Shown here piece after piece: positions 40,663 to 51,020 of a stretch of DNA of 64,000 nt; the first letter of the stretch is position 1; each line of letters starts with the position of its first letter. The stretch spans positions 1 through 64,000 of the forward strand of contig JAPPNJ010000029.1 in the NCBI GenBank assembly GCA_028818705.1. The letters are read 5' to 3'. Below the pieces are notes generated by a model. That model was not told the origin of the DNA and did no database searches. It was given only the letters and a program-made list of their open reading frames with translations. The position numbers and the translations under genes are program-made. Source of the stretch: Candidatus Poribacteria bacterium (lineage in GTDB: Bacteria > Poribacteria > WGA-4E > WGA-3G).

Positions 40663-41829
40663 ATGGATGAGACTCCGAAAAAGATTTTGATGTTCAATCA
40701 CGAGTTTCCACCGATTGGTGGGGGTGGCGGTTGGGTCAGTTATTTCTTAGGTAAACACTTTGCGGCGGCGGGACACGATGTTCATCTGATTACTTCGAGT
40801 TATGGTGATTGTCCGGCGGATGAGGAGGTAGAGGGTTTTCACGTGCATCGGGTGCGAGCGCTTCGAAAGAATCCGGATGTGTGTGCGGTCCACGAGATGC
40901 TGACTTACGCTATCAGTTCGAGCCTTTACGGACTGCGGTTCGCCAAGCAGTTTGAACCGGATATTGTGCAGGTCTTTTTTGGTATCCCTGCTGGCGGCGG
41001 TGCGTATCTTCTGCGGAAGTTTCGCGATGTGCCGTATGTTGTATTTTTAGGCGGTCGCGATGTGCCGCGCCGTAATCCGGATCCGCCGTATTATCGATGG
41101 TTGTATCTGCTGCTAAAGCCGGTTATTCGGTCGATTTGGGGTGGTGCTTCGGTGGTTGTTGCCTGTAGTGACGGTTTGCGTGAACTTGCACGAGAAACCG
41201 CTTCCGACGTGAGGATGGATGTGATTCCTGACGGCTTAGACCTGAGTCGTTTCGAGCCGACGCTACGTGACCCTTGTCCAAAGCGAGTCCGAATCCTCAC
41301 AATTGGGAGGCTGATTCCACGCAAAGGTTTCCAATTTCTCATCCGCGCGCTTCCACAGATCGTTGAGGATACAGCACACGACTTTGAGATTGAAATTGTT
41401 GGTGATGGACCGTATCAGAAAGAGCTCCTGAAGTTGGCAGCAGACCTCAATGTAGCCGAGCATATCCGTTTTGCGGGTTCGGTGCCGTATTCGGAATTAC
41501 CGCAGAAGTATCGCGATGCTGATATTTTTATCTTGCCCTCGTTGGCGGAGGGTATGCCCCTCGTTGTTTTAGAGGCGATGGGGACGGGACTCCCGATTGC
41601 TGCCAGCCGCGTTCAGGGCATTGAGGAACTCGTGGCGGAAGACGTTAACGGTGCGCTTTTTGATCCGGGGGATGCTGATGGTCTGGCGCGTAGCCTTGTC
41701 AAGCTCATTAACGCAGGGAAAGGACGCGTTGAGATGGGTAAAGCCAGCGTTGAACGCGTTGAGCCTTACGATTGGAAACACATCGCTGACGCGTATTTAG
41801 CGCTTTATGTTGATATTTTGGGGGAGTAG
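40663..41829 (+). CDS. Glycosyltransferase family 4 protein
   Basis: PIGGGGGWVSYFLGKHFAAAGHDVHLIT, TIGRLIPRKGFQFLIRALP, LPSLAEGMPLVVLEAMGTGLPIAAS. Confidence 0.95.
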   Translation: MDETPKKILMFNHEFPPIGGGGGWVSYFLGKHFAAAGHDVHLITSSYGDCPADEEVEGFHVHRVRALRKNPDVCAVHEMLTYAISSSLYGLRFAKQFEPDIVQVFFGIPAGGGAYLLRKFRDVPYVVFLGGRDVPRRNPDPPYYRWLYLLLKPVIRSIWGGASVVVACSDGLRELARETASDVRMDVIPDGLDLSRFEPTLRDPCPKRVRILTIGRLIPRKGFQFLIRALPQIVEDTAHDFEIEIVGDGPYQKELLKLAADLNVAEHIRFAGSVPYSELPQKYRDADIFILPSLAEGMPLVVLEAMGTGLPIAASRVQGIEELVAEDVNGALFDPGDADGLARSLVKLINAGKGRVEMGKASVERVEPYDWKHIADAYLALYVDILGE

Positions 41830-41934
41830 TTGTCAGTAATCAACAGTATGAATGCCTTATGGCATTCTCCGGGTTTGCTACGCAAACCTTTCAGTTGTCA
41901 ATTTTCAGTAGCAATTGCCAAAGGAGAGTGAGAG

Positions 41935-43368
41935 ATGATTCCGATCAAAATTCTTGCCATCGGTGCGGGCGGTCTGCAACGCGCCTTAACCCATGAATTC
42001 GTTCATATTCTCAACCAGCGGAATCTCTATAATGGTGGTATCTTCGTCGGACAGCCGCGTGGTACCGAGAAAGCCGATGCGTTTAATCGACAAGATGGCG
42101 TGTACCATGTTGTCACATTTGACATGGGCGGTATCCACGGTATCCAACGGATTGAGAGCGTTGTTGGTGCGACGACACTCTCCACAAAAACCGGTCGTGA
42201 ATGGTTCTATTCCCAAACTGAGAATCCACTTGACCTCGTGCTGATTGGTGTAACCGAAGCGGGGATCGCTAAGGGTGAATTGGCGATGGATGTGCTGGAC
42301 GAGACCCTCTATCATTATTTTTCCCATCACGGTGCTGATTCGACGCTCTGTGTTATCAATACTGATAATCTCCGAAATAACGGGGACATTATTCGGGATA
42401 TTCTTTGCAATGAGTATCCGAAACGTAGTGCTGATTATACGACGTGGTTGGAAACAAATGTCGGTTTTCTCAACGAAATGGGAGACCGGCTTGTGCCGCA
42501 AGTTTATGCTGTGCCTAACGAAATTAAAGCGGCTGCGCGGGAACAGATTGAAGGTCGAGATGAACTGATAACTTACGCTGAGAACTCGCCTGCGACGCCG
42601 CTTATTTTGGAAGACTTAGAGAACATGTTACGCGTGCCGTTCGGAGAACTTCAGGACCAAGGTGTGGTTGTGAGTCAGGAGAGCATTGAACCGTATCACG
42701 ATTGGAAGCTGCTTTTAGTGAATTCTGTGCATGTGCCGGGTATTACACATAAGGGTGCACTCTCTGGTATCGAATATGTGAATGAAGCGGCGTCGCATCC
42801 GACCTTCGCGCCGCATCTCGAACGCCTCATGGAAGGGTATGCCGAGATTGTGGAGGCCGACATTCCGATAGCGGGGAAGAGTGCACAGGCATACTCGCTG
42901 GAATTTGTTAATCGTATCCGCAGTGTCAAAGATGACAATGCCCGGATTAACATCATCGAAACTGTGAAATTGCGTGAGCGCGCTGCGGATATTGTCCGAT
43001 CGCCGAATTACAATGCCAGCACGGAACTTTTCAAGTGTGATTTTGCTTATTCTTTCGCAACCGTACTCCGGTTTCTGACGCCGCACACTGATGATTATAA
43101 AGGTATCACTGATACTGGCACGGAATACGAGATCAGCGATCCCGACCGGACGATACAGAACGTGCTAAAGGGCGCGTTTGGCGCGAGTCGAGAAGATGTA
43201 AAGGGACGTATCTCTGCTATTCTCTCAAATACGGTACTGTGGTCGCCTGCTGACACCGCATTGAGCGGTTTGCATGAGAATCAGGACTTTACGGAACGTG
43301 TTGTGGGATATTATCATCGGTTGGTTAGCGGGGAGACGTGTCTTGAGGTTTTGGAAAGTTATCAATGA
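41935..43368 (+). CDS. Mannitol dehydrogenase/uronate reductase superfamily protein
   Basis: KILAIGAGGLQRALTHEF, VGVTEAGIAKGE-like region, NTDNLRNNGDIIRDILC. Confidence 0.75.
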   Translation: MIPIKILAIGAGGLQRALTHEFVHILNQRNLYNGGIFVGQPRGTEKADAFNRQDGVYHVVTFDMGGIHGIQRIESVVGATTLSTKTGREWFYSQTENPLDLVLIGVTEAGIAKGELAMDVLDETLYHYFSHHGADSTLCVINTDNLRNNGDIIRDILCNEYPKRSADYTTWLETNVGFLNEMGDRLVPQVYAVPNEIKAAAREQIEGRDELITYAENSPATPLILEDLENMLRVPFGELQDQGVVVSQESIEPYHDWKLLLVNSVHVPGITHKGALSGIEYVNEAASHPTFAPHLERLMEGYAEIVEADIPIAGKSAQAYSLEFVNRIRSVKDDNARINIIETVKLRERAADIVRSPNYNASTELFKCDFAYSFATVLRFLTPHTDDYKGITDTGTEYEISDPDRTIQNVLKGAFGASREDVKGRISAILSNTVLWSPADTALSGLHENQDFTERVVGYYHRLVSGETCLEVLESYQ

Positions 43369-43573
43369 TTCAGTACGGATTACTGCGTAATCCTTTCAGT
43401 CCTCAGTTAACAGTTCACAGTACGCTCCGCTTACAGTCCTCAGTTAAGGGGTTGTTCGTGTCAGAATAACGGACACTAACCGACACGGGCATCTCTTAAC
43501 TGAAAACTGATAGCTGAAGGTGGAGTGCGCAGCACGGAACGTACTGAAAGCGTAGCGTACTGATAACTAATTG

Positions 43574-44521
43574 CTAAAGCGAGATCACACCTTTTTTACG
43601 TTGAAGGACGGCATCGTAGAACCGCATGGTGCCGACGCAGTCTTGGATACTTGAGATGGGTTCTCGGTCTTCACGAATTGCGTTGACGAACTCAGTGAGG
43701 CTGATCCCATCACCTGTTAGCTCGCCGTTGCGCTGATCAGAAAAGTTTGAGGTGAATGTGTTCCCGTTTTCGGTAAAGTGCTGTGCCCCCCACAACCCGT
43801 CTAAAACGATGTATTCGTGTTGTCCGGTAATTTCGATGTAGTCATAGTTGCGCTGCCATAGGCGTTGACTGGTCAGCTGCAAACTTCCCACCGCGCCGTT
43901 TGTATATTCTACGGCAACAGCGAAAGCACCTTGTCCATCAACCTCGTTGTGAAAAACGCTGAGTTCCTTCACATCGGCACCGGCGATGTGTCTTGCCAAA
44001 TCGAAATGGTGGATAGCGAAGTCGAGCAGATAGCTTTTCACCGTAGGGTATTTTCCACTACAAAACGAGCAGAAGAGTTGTGTAAGCGTGCCGAAGGATT
44101 CGGTCTGCATAATCTGTCGTGCCTCTCGCACACCGAGGCTGAACCGCCGCTGGAAGTTCACCATTAGCGTTTTGCCGTGTTTTTCTGCGGTTTCTGCCAG
44201 AGCGATGGTTTCTGCGAGAGATGGTGCCGGGGGTTTTGGTGTGAAGACGTGATATCCGGCAGCGAGCGTTTCAAGCACGAGCGGTTGCCTTGGGTCGGGT
44301 CCCATGGAGATGATAACGGCTTCAAGGTCTTCCTTTTCAAACATTTCATGCCGATCGGTGTAATATCTGCCGGTGCCGAATTTGCCGGCAGCGTCTTTTG
44401 CACGATTTTCGTCAGCGTCGCAAACGGCTTGCAATGCGACAGGGGCGAGATGGAGTGCGGGATAAATGGTGTGCCTTGCGAAGCCGCCGGCACCGAGAAA
44501 TCCGATTCGAAGAGGTTCCAT
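43574..44521 (-). CDS. Gfo/Idh/MocA family oxidoreductase
   Basis: MEPLRIGFLGAGGFARHTIYPAL, HVFTPKPPAPSLAETIAL; ATG at 44521 immediately before the Rossmann motif. Confidence 0.93.
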   Translation of the reverse strand: MEPLRIGFLGAGGFARHTIYPALHLAPVALQAVCDADENRAKDAAGKFGTGRYYTDRHEMFEKEDLEAVIISMGPDPRQPLVLETLAAGYHVFTPKPPAPSLAETIALAETAEKHGKTLMVNFQRRFSLGVREARQIMQTESFGTLTQLFCSFCSGKYPTVKSYLLDFAIHHFDLARHIAGADVKELSVFHNEVDGQGAFAVAVEYTNGAVGSLQLTSQRLWQRNYDYIEITGQHEYIVLDGLWGAQHFTENGNTFTSNFSDQRNGELTGDGISLTEFVNAIREDREPISSIQDCVGTMRFYDAVLQRKKGVISL

Positions 44522-44835
44522 GTCTGTTTCCTTACTGTTAGGGCACAATGGCGTGTGCCTACTACTATTAGAGTTTGTAGGCAATTTAGCACAATTTTGG
44601 ACGCCTGTAAAGCAATTTTTTGCTTTTGTTCCAGCGGTGGGTTGCAAATTTTATTCAACCTAATTTGGAAAATCGTGTCAAAAGATAAGGCGCAGAATTT
44701 CTTATTTTCTACGGTGAATGCCTCGATTTTCGCTGTGACCTCAAAAGACCTTCCCAGTATTCAGGCAGCCGGTGAAATGACTTCTTGCATGCCCTCTATA
44801 TATACCAAAGAATTTAGATAGGAACAGAAGAGAGA

Positions 44836-46206
44836 ATGCTTAAAAAAGCAGGTGTCCAACGGCGAAACTTTCGATTTGCGCTGCTTCAAGGCACTTTCAT
44901 GCGTATCAACTTGGCGTTTGCGGATTCATCGACTGTGCTTCCTGCTTTTATCTATAGGTTAAGTAATTCAGATGTTCTGGTGGGTTTAACGGGTTCGATG
45001 ATGACAGTTGGCTGGATGTGGCCTCAGCTGCTGATATCGAACCTGCTTGAACATCGCCCGCGTAAAATGCCGTTCTATATACTCGGCATGACCATTCGGG
45101 TTTTGGCATGGTTTGCCATCTTCTTGTGTACCATCACGATTGGTGAGCGCAGCCCGATGTTGCTTGCTGGTTGTTTTTTGGGGTTCTATTTTGTGTCCTC
45201 CTCTGCCATGGGGATTTCAACGCTTCCCTATATGGACATCGTTTCTAAGGCGATAGCCCCACAGCAGCGCGCCCGTTTCTTTAGTCTACGGCAGCTGTAC
45301 GGCGGTTTTTTCGCTATCTGGGTTGGATTCTTGGTGCGTGCGGTGCTCGGAAATGAGTCTGAATTTACGGGTATATTGGGGAATATTACCCGCGCCTTCA
45401 AAACATTCACGATGTATTTTATCGGCACCATCTGTCGAGTGGAGACAGATCTTGGATTTCCGTATAACTACGCGCTTCTCTTTATCTGTTCGGTGCTGGC
45501 GGCGTTTTTCTCTTTCATTAGTTTTTTAGGCGTACGCGAACCTATTCATCCCGTCCAACCGTCACGGCAACCTATCTCGCAACACTTGAAACAGGGACTG
45601 TACTTTCTGCGGACAGATGACAATTACCGGCGGTTCATCCTCTTCCGTGTCTTTTCGCATTTCTCGTGGATGTCGTCCCCATTCTATATACCATACGCCC
45701 TGAATGATCTCAAGTTTTCAGAGGCAACAATAGGCTTTTTTATTGTGTGTTCTGCCTTAAGCGGTGTAATTTCAAACACACTATGGGGGTACATTGGCGA
45801 AAGAAAAGGCGTTCGCTCGCTACTGATTATCACGGCTGGGTTGATGGGTATTTCTCCTATACTCGCGTTCTTTTCGAGTGTATTCCCTTCTGCCTTACAG
45901 ATGCCTGCCTTTATTCTGATTTTCATAGTCGGTGGAATTTCGTCAAACGGTATGATGGTGAGTTTTATGGCGTACATGCTGAATATTGCGCCCCCGCGAA
46001 ACCGTCCGAGTTACATCGGTTTTATGAACACGCTGCTCATGCCTGTGAGTTTTGCGCCGTTGCTTGGTGGGTTTCTCGTTCCGTATATCGGTTATCGGTG
46101 GTTGTTCGCTATTTCAGTGGGTATCTGCTTTGTTGCTTTTCGCGTTGGACTAAAGTTAGAAGAAATTATGCATGAGAATGAGGTGGCAGAGGAAACCGAC
46201 GACTAA
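44836..46206 (+). CDS. MFS transporter
   Basis: About 12 hydrophobic segments; VGLTGSMMTVGWMWPQLL, GYIGERKGVRSLLI. Confidence 0.9.
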   Translation: MLKKAGVQRRNFRFALLQGTFMRINLAFADSSTVLPAFIYRLSNSDVLVGLTGSMMTVGWMWPQLLISNLLEHRPRKMPFYILGMTIRVLAWFAIFLCTITIGERSPMLLAGCFLGFYFVSSSAMGISTLPYMDIVSKAIAPQQRARFFSLRQLYGGFFAIWVGFLVRAVLGNESEFTGILGNITRAFKTFTMYFIGTICRVETDLGFPYNYALLFICSVLAAFFSFISFLGVREPIHPVQPSRQPISQHLKQGLYFLRTDDNYRRFILFRVFSHFSWMSSPFYIPYALNDLKFSEATIGFFIVCSALSGVISNTLWGYIGERKGVRSLLIITAGLMGISPILAFFSSVFPSALQMPAFILIFIVGGISSNGMMVSFMAYMLNIAPPRNRPSYIGFMNTLLMPVSFAPLLGGFLVPYIGYRWLFAISVGICFVAFRVGLKLEEIMHENEVAEETDD

Positions 46207-46533
46207 GCCTGTGAATAATTGTTGGTTAATTCTTGTGCCTGCTACCAACTGCTGACAATCCTGTTATGTCGCAAACTAACAGTTTGCGGTACAGAAGACT
46301 TCTCTTACCTTTCAACCCAACTTACGCGTCTTCTCCAAAAATTCTTCCACGATTCCAATTTTCCTTGAAAATCCAGAGCGTTTGCGTCTTCCGATCGTCT
46401 TTCCCAAAGATTGTTTTACCCCATTTTATTCTATATGTTATAATAGGCATCAGTTCTCGGAGAGTGACCTCTTGCGTACCGTCACGAATTCTCAATTCAC
46501 GACCCTCTTCACAATAAAAGGAGATTATGACGG

Positions 46534-47298
46534 ATGAAAATCGTAATGGCGAATTTAATGCTTGCATGTGTCAGTTTGATTGTCCTGAGTTTGATATTTA
46601 CCGGTATCAGCAAAGCCGAATTTGATCTGAAAGATGTTGCTGGGATGTGGCTTTTTGATGATGGCAAGGGTGATGTGGCGGCGGATTCCTCTGAAAATGG
46701 CAAGGATGGGGAGCTTGTGAACGGTCCGAAATGGATAAAGAATGGTCAGTTCGGATCTGCGCTGGAATTTGATGGGAATGAAAGTAAGGGGCATGTCGTT
46801 GTTGGAGATTTAGGCTTATCTGGAGCAGTTACATTGGTGTTGTGGGCAAATCCGAGTGATGCCGCCGATGATGATCGGCTGATATCGAATATTAGTGGAC
46901 CGACAAATCCGGCTTTTACAACTCGGTTCCAAGGTGGAACGGTTGAAGTCTGGAGCAGCGCATGGAAGCCTGTTATTCCAGACTTTGATGATAATAAATG
47001 GGGGCACTATGCATTTGTATTTGATGGCGAGGGAAATGTAACGGGCTATTACAACGGTAAAGAAGGGGACACGGTTGCTGATTCCTATACTTTTACGGAG
47101 ATCGGTATCGGTGCGAATTTTTTAGATACATGGGGACAATATTTTTCCGGTCAGTTTGATGAGGTCGCGTTTTTCAGCATCGCGCTGACTGAAGATGATA
47201 TTGAGGTCCTTGTGACAAAAGGGCTTAAGTCGGCACTGGCGGTTTACCCGGCAGATAAATTAGCCACGACATGGGGAAATATAAAAACCGGCCCGTAA
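46534..47298 (+). CDS. Secreted LamG-domain protein with TTW tail
   Basis: Signal peptide; DVAGMWLFDDGKGDVAADSSENGKDGELVNGPKW; ends ALAVYPADKLATTWGNIKTGP. Confidence 0.92.
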   Translation: MKIVMANLMLACVSLIVLSLIFTGISKAEFDLKDVAGMWLFDDGKGDVAADSSENGKDGELVNGPKWIKNGQFGSALEFDGNESKGHVVVGDLGLSGAVTLVLWANPSDAADDDRLISNISGPTNPAFTTRFQGGTVEVWSSAWKPVIPDFDDNKWGHYAFVFDGEGNVTGYYNGKEGDTVADSYTFTEIGIGANFLDTWGQYFSGQFDEVAFFSIALTEDDIEVLVTKGLKSALAVYPADKLATTWGNIKTGP

Positions 47299-47572
47299 AG
47301 ATCAAGTTAAGTGCCAGATGTCGCTGTGCATCGCCTGCTGGGACACAATCACCTGTTCCAACGGGCGAAAATAGGTTTAGTTAACGAGTATGCTGCCATT
47401 AAGGAGACGATCTCGCCGGAGGTATTGGATTTGATTCGAGACTGGGTGCTGTCGGTGACATGGTTGAATAGGCATAGGTGTCAATTTGGGCAAAAATCAA
47501 TCGCCAACGAATCGGACTTACAAAATCTCCCACAAGAGAGTTTCGCGAGAATTGAATATATGGAGTAGATGC

Positions 47573-50500
47573 ATGGAATATCAAGGAGTCTTTACTGTTT
47601 TTGTAATAGTTGTCCTGATGTTGGTAAGTAAATTCAGTGGTGTGATGGCGGCTGAACCTGAAGGGTTGGTTGGTCGTTGGGATTTTGATGATGGAACGGG
47701 GGGCGATCTCTCTGGTAACGGCAATCACGCCGTGCTTGGCGGAACGCAGATTTATTCACTCGGTGAGGGACGTGCCTGTATTGAAACGTTACGAGACGCT
47801 GAGCCGCTGCGGATTCCTGTGTCTGAGAACTCTCCGCTGGCTATGTCGCGTGGCACGATTTGCTTTTGGCTGAATACGGTGTCGGATAGGTCTAACATCC
47901 TGACATATAACAATGATGCCGTTGAACTTAACAGTTATCGCGGCTGTTTTCAGGTGCGCTTCCGAGGTGAGAAGGATTTTCTCTATTGGGAGGGGATTCT
48001 CGACTATAACTGGCCAAAATACGATATGCGCGAGTGGGCATTTTATCCACATGTGAAAGCCACCGTTGGCGATTCTGAATGGCACCTGTTCGCGGTTGCC
48101 TACGACGATGCAACGAAGCAGATTATCGGATGGCGCGATGGAGAACAGATCGCGACGGTTGATTTATCGGGCGTGGACACAGAACCGCTACGCCGAGAGG
48201 GATTGACAGAGATTTACACCGGCGAGGGTTTTATCGGTTTTCTTGATGATCTGCGTATCTATAACAGACCGCTAACCGATGCTGAAATCGGCCAGATTTA
48301 TGATGCTACGAAGGACATCTATGCGGGAAGACAAGATACGAATCCAACCGAGAACAGGCACCACACTTACAAATATCAAGAAGTAGACGAAACGCTCTAC
48401 AAAGCGTGGCTGCAGTTCAATCCATTCGATACTAAACAAAGCACCCGAAATCTGTTCGAGAACATCGTTGTTGAAGGTGTGAATTCGACTGTCCAAACAG
48501 CCGGTTCTGAGTTGGCACAGGCAGTGGAATCCATGTTCGGCTTCGAGCCTTCCATTTCGGAAACTGCTGCCGTTCGCGGACCAAAGATTGTTCTTGGCAC
48601 GGCTGAGACCTCCAGTTGGATTCGCGATCGCGCTGAGGAACTTGGGTTAAATCAGATAGAAGGCGATGGCTTCGTCATCAAGGCAGTGAAAGAGATAGAC
48701 GACCATGTCACTGTCGTCGCTGGGAGAATACCGGCAGGGGTTGTCTTTGGTGTATTTGATTTGATGCGTCGAATTCAGATTGGACAGGATCCACTTGAAA
48801 TTGATGCGTTGGAAAATCCACAGGTGCCTATTCGTATGGTATCGCACTGGTCATATTTCCGCGGACTTTTCGGGGATAGATGGCGAGGCGGTGGCAGAGA
48901 CAATTCGATTTTCAGTTGGGAAGAGTTGCGCACTGGCAATACCAAACTCATCCGAGATTGGGTGCGTATGTTGGCGTCATGCGGTTGGAATGCGCTCTGT
49001 CCGAGTGAGATTAACTGGCACTATCATAACAACTTCTTAGAGCATCTTGATAAGGTTGAGAAACTCGCTGACATCTGCCGAAATTACGGGGTCAAACTCT
49101 ACTGGAGTCCGAGTTATCTCCTTGCCCTTGACCAAGAAACCGCCGACGCACTCTACGCACGAGTGCCTGACTTCGGCGGATACCTGATGAAACTCGGTTC
49201 GGAAAAACAAAATGGTGACCCGCGTCCGCCGATGGTGAACCGGATTGCCGACACACTGAAACCGCATGGTGGAACCGTCCTCGTGCGTGGTTTTGTCTAC
49301 GGTAACCTTCGATATACACCTGAACCCTATCGGAACCTAATTCCTTACGATCTATTTGCACATGAAGATGGCAATTTCCGGGAAAATGTCGTTATAGTTC
49401 CGAAAGGCAGTCCTATGGACTGGGACTTCTCAGCACCGATTCCCGCGCTTGATGGTGCGATTCAGAAAAACCTATCTGGCAGTGAATTGGTCATCGACAA
49501 GAGTTGGCCCGTCTCTTGGGTCAAGAAGTGGAAGTGGTGGTTTGAGCAGGATACATATCGCAACGGACCGGGAAGTCTGAATAAGTTTAATGTGGATTGC
49601 ATCATGGGCGTTGCTATGATTGAACCCGCACCTGCGTGGACTGAATGCCCCTTGAACGCTGTGAACTATTACGGGTTGGGGCGGCTCAATTGGAATCCAG
49701 ACCTGACAGTAGATGAAATCTACACTGAGTGGATTCGACAGACGTTCGGGGACGATCGAGATGTGCTTGAGACAGTTAAAACTATTTTGTTGGTGCTTGA
49801 AGAGGTAACGCGTAAGTACTATTACTATCGTGGGTATCGTGGTGTATGGATTGATACAGGGGACGATGGTATGACGGAAAACAAGACTCCCTATATTGTC
49901 AACCGTGATGGAATTGGCGTCGCAACGCCTGCGTTACGTGAGCGCGTGTTGGCGCAGTATGCGCCTGGACTCCGCAAGATATACGAAGATCCTTTGCGTG
50001 CCGAGGCGTTTCTCTCCACTTTTCACTTCGCTAAACATGACCAACGGCTTTCAATCGGCAGAACCGTCATTCAGGATGTTTACGGCAATATGGAGGAAGC
50101 CGTTGAGATGGCTGCACAAGCGGCGGAACTGTGGAAAACGCTGGAGGGCAAAGTAGATCAGCATAGATACGAATACACACTAAAAACGCTGGTCGATTAC
50201 GTAGAAGAAGTACGTCGTCAAACCCTTGATAATATGGCTGCAAGTTTTGAAGCGCATACCGGCAGGATGCGCGAGGATGCACTCTCAGGATTGACTGCAG
50301 AGGCACTTGCGAAGGTCGGGACATACAATGTGCGGCATTTCGGTGCGATTGCCAATGGAAAATCGAACGATGCGGACGCGATTAACAGAGCGATCACTGT
50401 CTGCAATATTGCTGGCGGTGGCACGGTCTTCGTGCCGTCTGGTATCTACGCAACGGGTTCTATTCACCTAAAAAGTAATGTTACGCTTGCACTTGATGCT

Positions 50501-50950
50501 GGGGCTGTACTCAAGTTTTCCGCCTCCGATATAGATGCCTCTCTGATTGTCGGAATAGACTTAGAAAACGTGAAAATCTACGGTCCTGGAACCCTCAATG
50601 GGGTGGATAATGTGTGTCTTACCCTGAAACGGTGCGAAAACATGGAAATCCGCAATTTGACTGTCTATAACGGTGGTGATTCAGCAATTCTTGCTGAGGA
50701 CTGTAACGGGCTGCGCATTGATAACATTGACATCCGAACCGACGGGGATGGGCTTAATTTCTCCGAGTGTTCTGACATGAAGGTTACTGACTGTCGTATT
50801 GACGCAGTGCATCGCGAGTATGGGCGACCTGTGGGTGGTGGTGCAGCGATCAAAGTGAATGGCGAATCATTTTCATCGGAAGGTGTCACTGTTCAAGATT
50901 GCTTTCTCCTCAGTGGTAGTGAGCAGGTTAGGAGTGACGGTTTGCGCTAA
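47573..50950 (+). CDS. Secreted multidomain protein: LamG, GH67 alpha-glucuronidase-like, C-terminal right-handed beta-helix/GH28-like
   Basis: GRWDFDDGTGGDLSGNGNHAVL (LamG); DGFVIKAVKE...RIPAGVVFGVFDLMR, CGWNALCPSEIN, PDFGGYLMKLGSE, NYYGLGRLNWNPDLTVDEIYTEWIRQTFG (GH67); YNVRHFGAIANGKSNDADAINRAITVCNIAGGGTVFVPSGIYATGSIHLKSNVTLALDAGA (beta-helix). ATG at 47573. Confidence 0.88.
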   Translation: MEYQGVFTVFVIVVLMLVSKFSGVMAAEPEGLVGRWDFDDGTGGDLSGNGNHAVLGGTQIYSLGEGRACIETLRDAEPLRIPVSENSPLAMSRGTICFWLNTVSDRSNILTYNNDAVELNSYRGCFQVRFRGEKDFLYWEGILDYNWPKYDMREWAFYPHVKATVGDSEWHLFAVAYDDATKQIIGWRDGEQIATVDLSGVDTEPLRREGLTEIYTGEGFIGFLDDLRIYNRPLTDAEIGQIYDATKDIYAGRQDTNPTENRHHTYKYQEVDETLYKAWLQFNPFDTKQSTRNLFENIVVEGVNSTVQTAGSELAQAVESMFGFEPSISETAAVRGPKIVLGTAETSSWIRDRAEELGLNQIEGDGFVIKAVKEIDDHVTVVAGRIPAGVVFGVFDLMRRIQIGQDPLEIDALENPQVPIRMVSHWSYFRGLFGDRWRGGGRDNSIFSWEELRTGNTKLIRDWVRMLASCGWNALCPSEINWHYHNNFLEHLDKVEKLADICRNYGVKLYWSPSYLLALDQETADALYARVPDFGGYLMKLGSEKQNGDPRPPMVNRIADTLKPHGGTVLVRGFVYGNLRYTPEPYRNLIPYDLFAHEDGNFRENVVIVPKGSPMDWDFSAPIPALDGAIQKNLSGSELVIDKSWPVSWVKKWKWWFEQDTYRNGPGSLNKFNVDCIMGVAMIEPAPAWTECPLNAVNYYGLGRLNWNPDLTVDEIYTEWIRQTFGDDRDVLETVKTILLVLEEVTRKYYYYRGYRGVWIDTGDDGMTENKTPYIVNRDGIGVATPALRERVLAQYAPGLRKIYEDPLRAEAFLSTFHFAKHDQRLSIGRTVIQDVYGNMEEAVEMAAQAAELWKTLEGKVDQHRYEYTLKTLVDYVEEVRRQTLDNMAASFEAHTGRMREDALSGLTAEALAKVGTYNVRHFGAIANGKSNDADAINRAITVCNIAGGGTVFVPSGIYATGSIHLKSNVTLALDAGAVLKFSASDIDASLIVGIDLENVKIYGPGTLNGVDNVCLTLKRCENMEIRNLTVYNGGDSAILAEDCNGLRIDNIDIRTDGDGLNFSECSDMKVTDCRIDAVHREYGRPVGGGAAIKVNGESFSSEGVTVQDCFLLSGSEQVRSDGLR

Positions 50951-51020
50951 GCGTCTATGGTGTTGGGTTTCGCGAGACGCTCAACCCAACCTACGAAACT
51001 GATGGATATCATATTTAGAT

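Noticed and set aside
44177-44821. 214 aa ORF antisense to the Gfo/Idh/MocA gene
   Set aside because: Opposite a clear oxidoreductase frame and without motifs.
47311-47568. 85 aa ORF between the LamG gene and the GH67 fusion
   Set aside because: Not clearly coding, no motif, overlaps the tracked upstream extension of the next gene; could be a remnant but is not supported.
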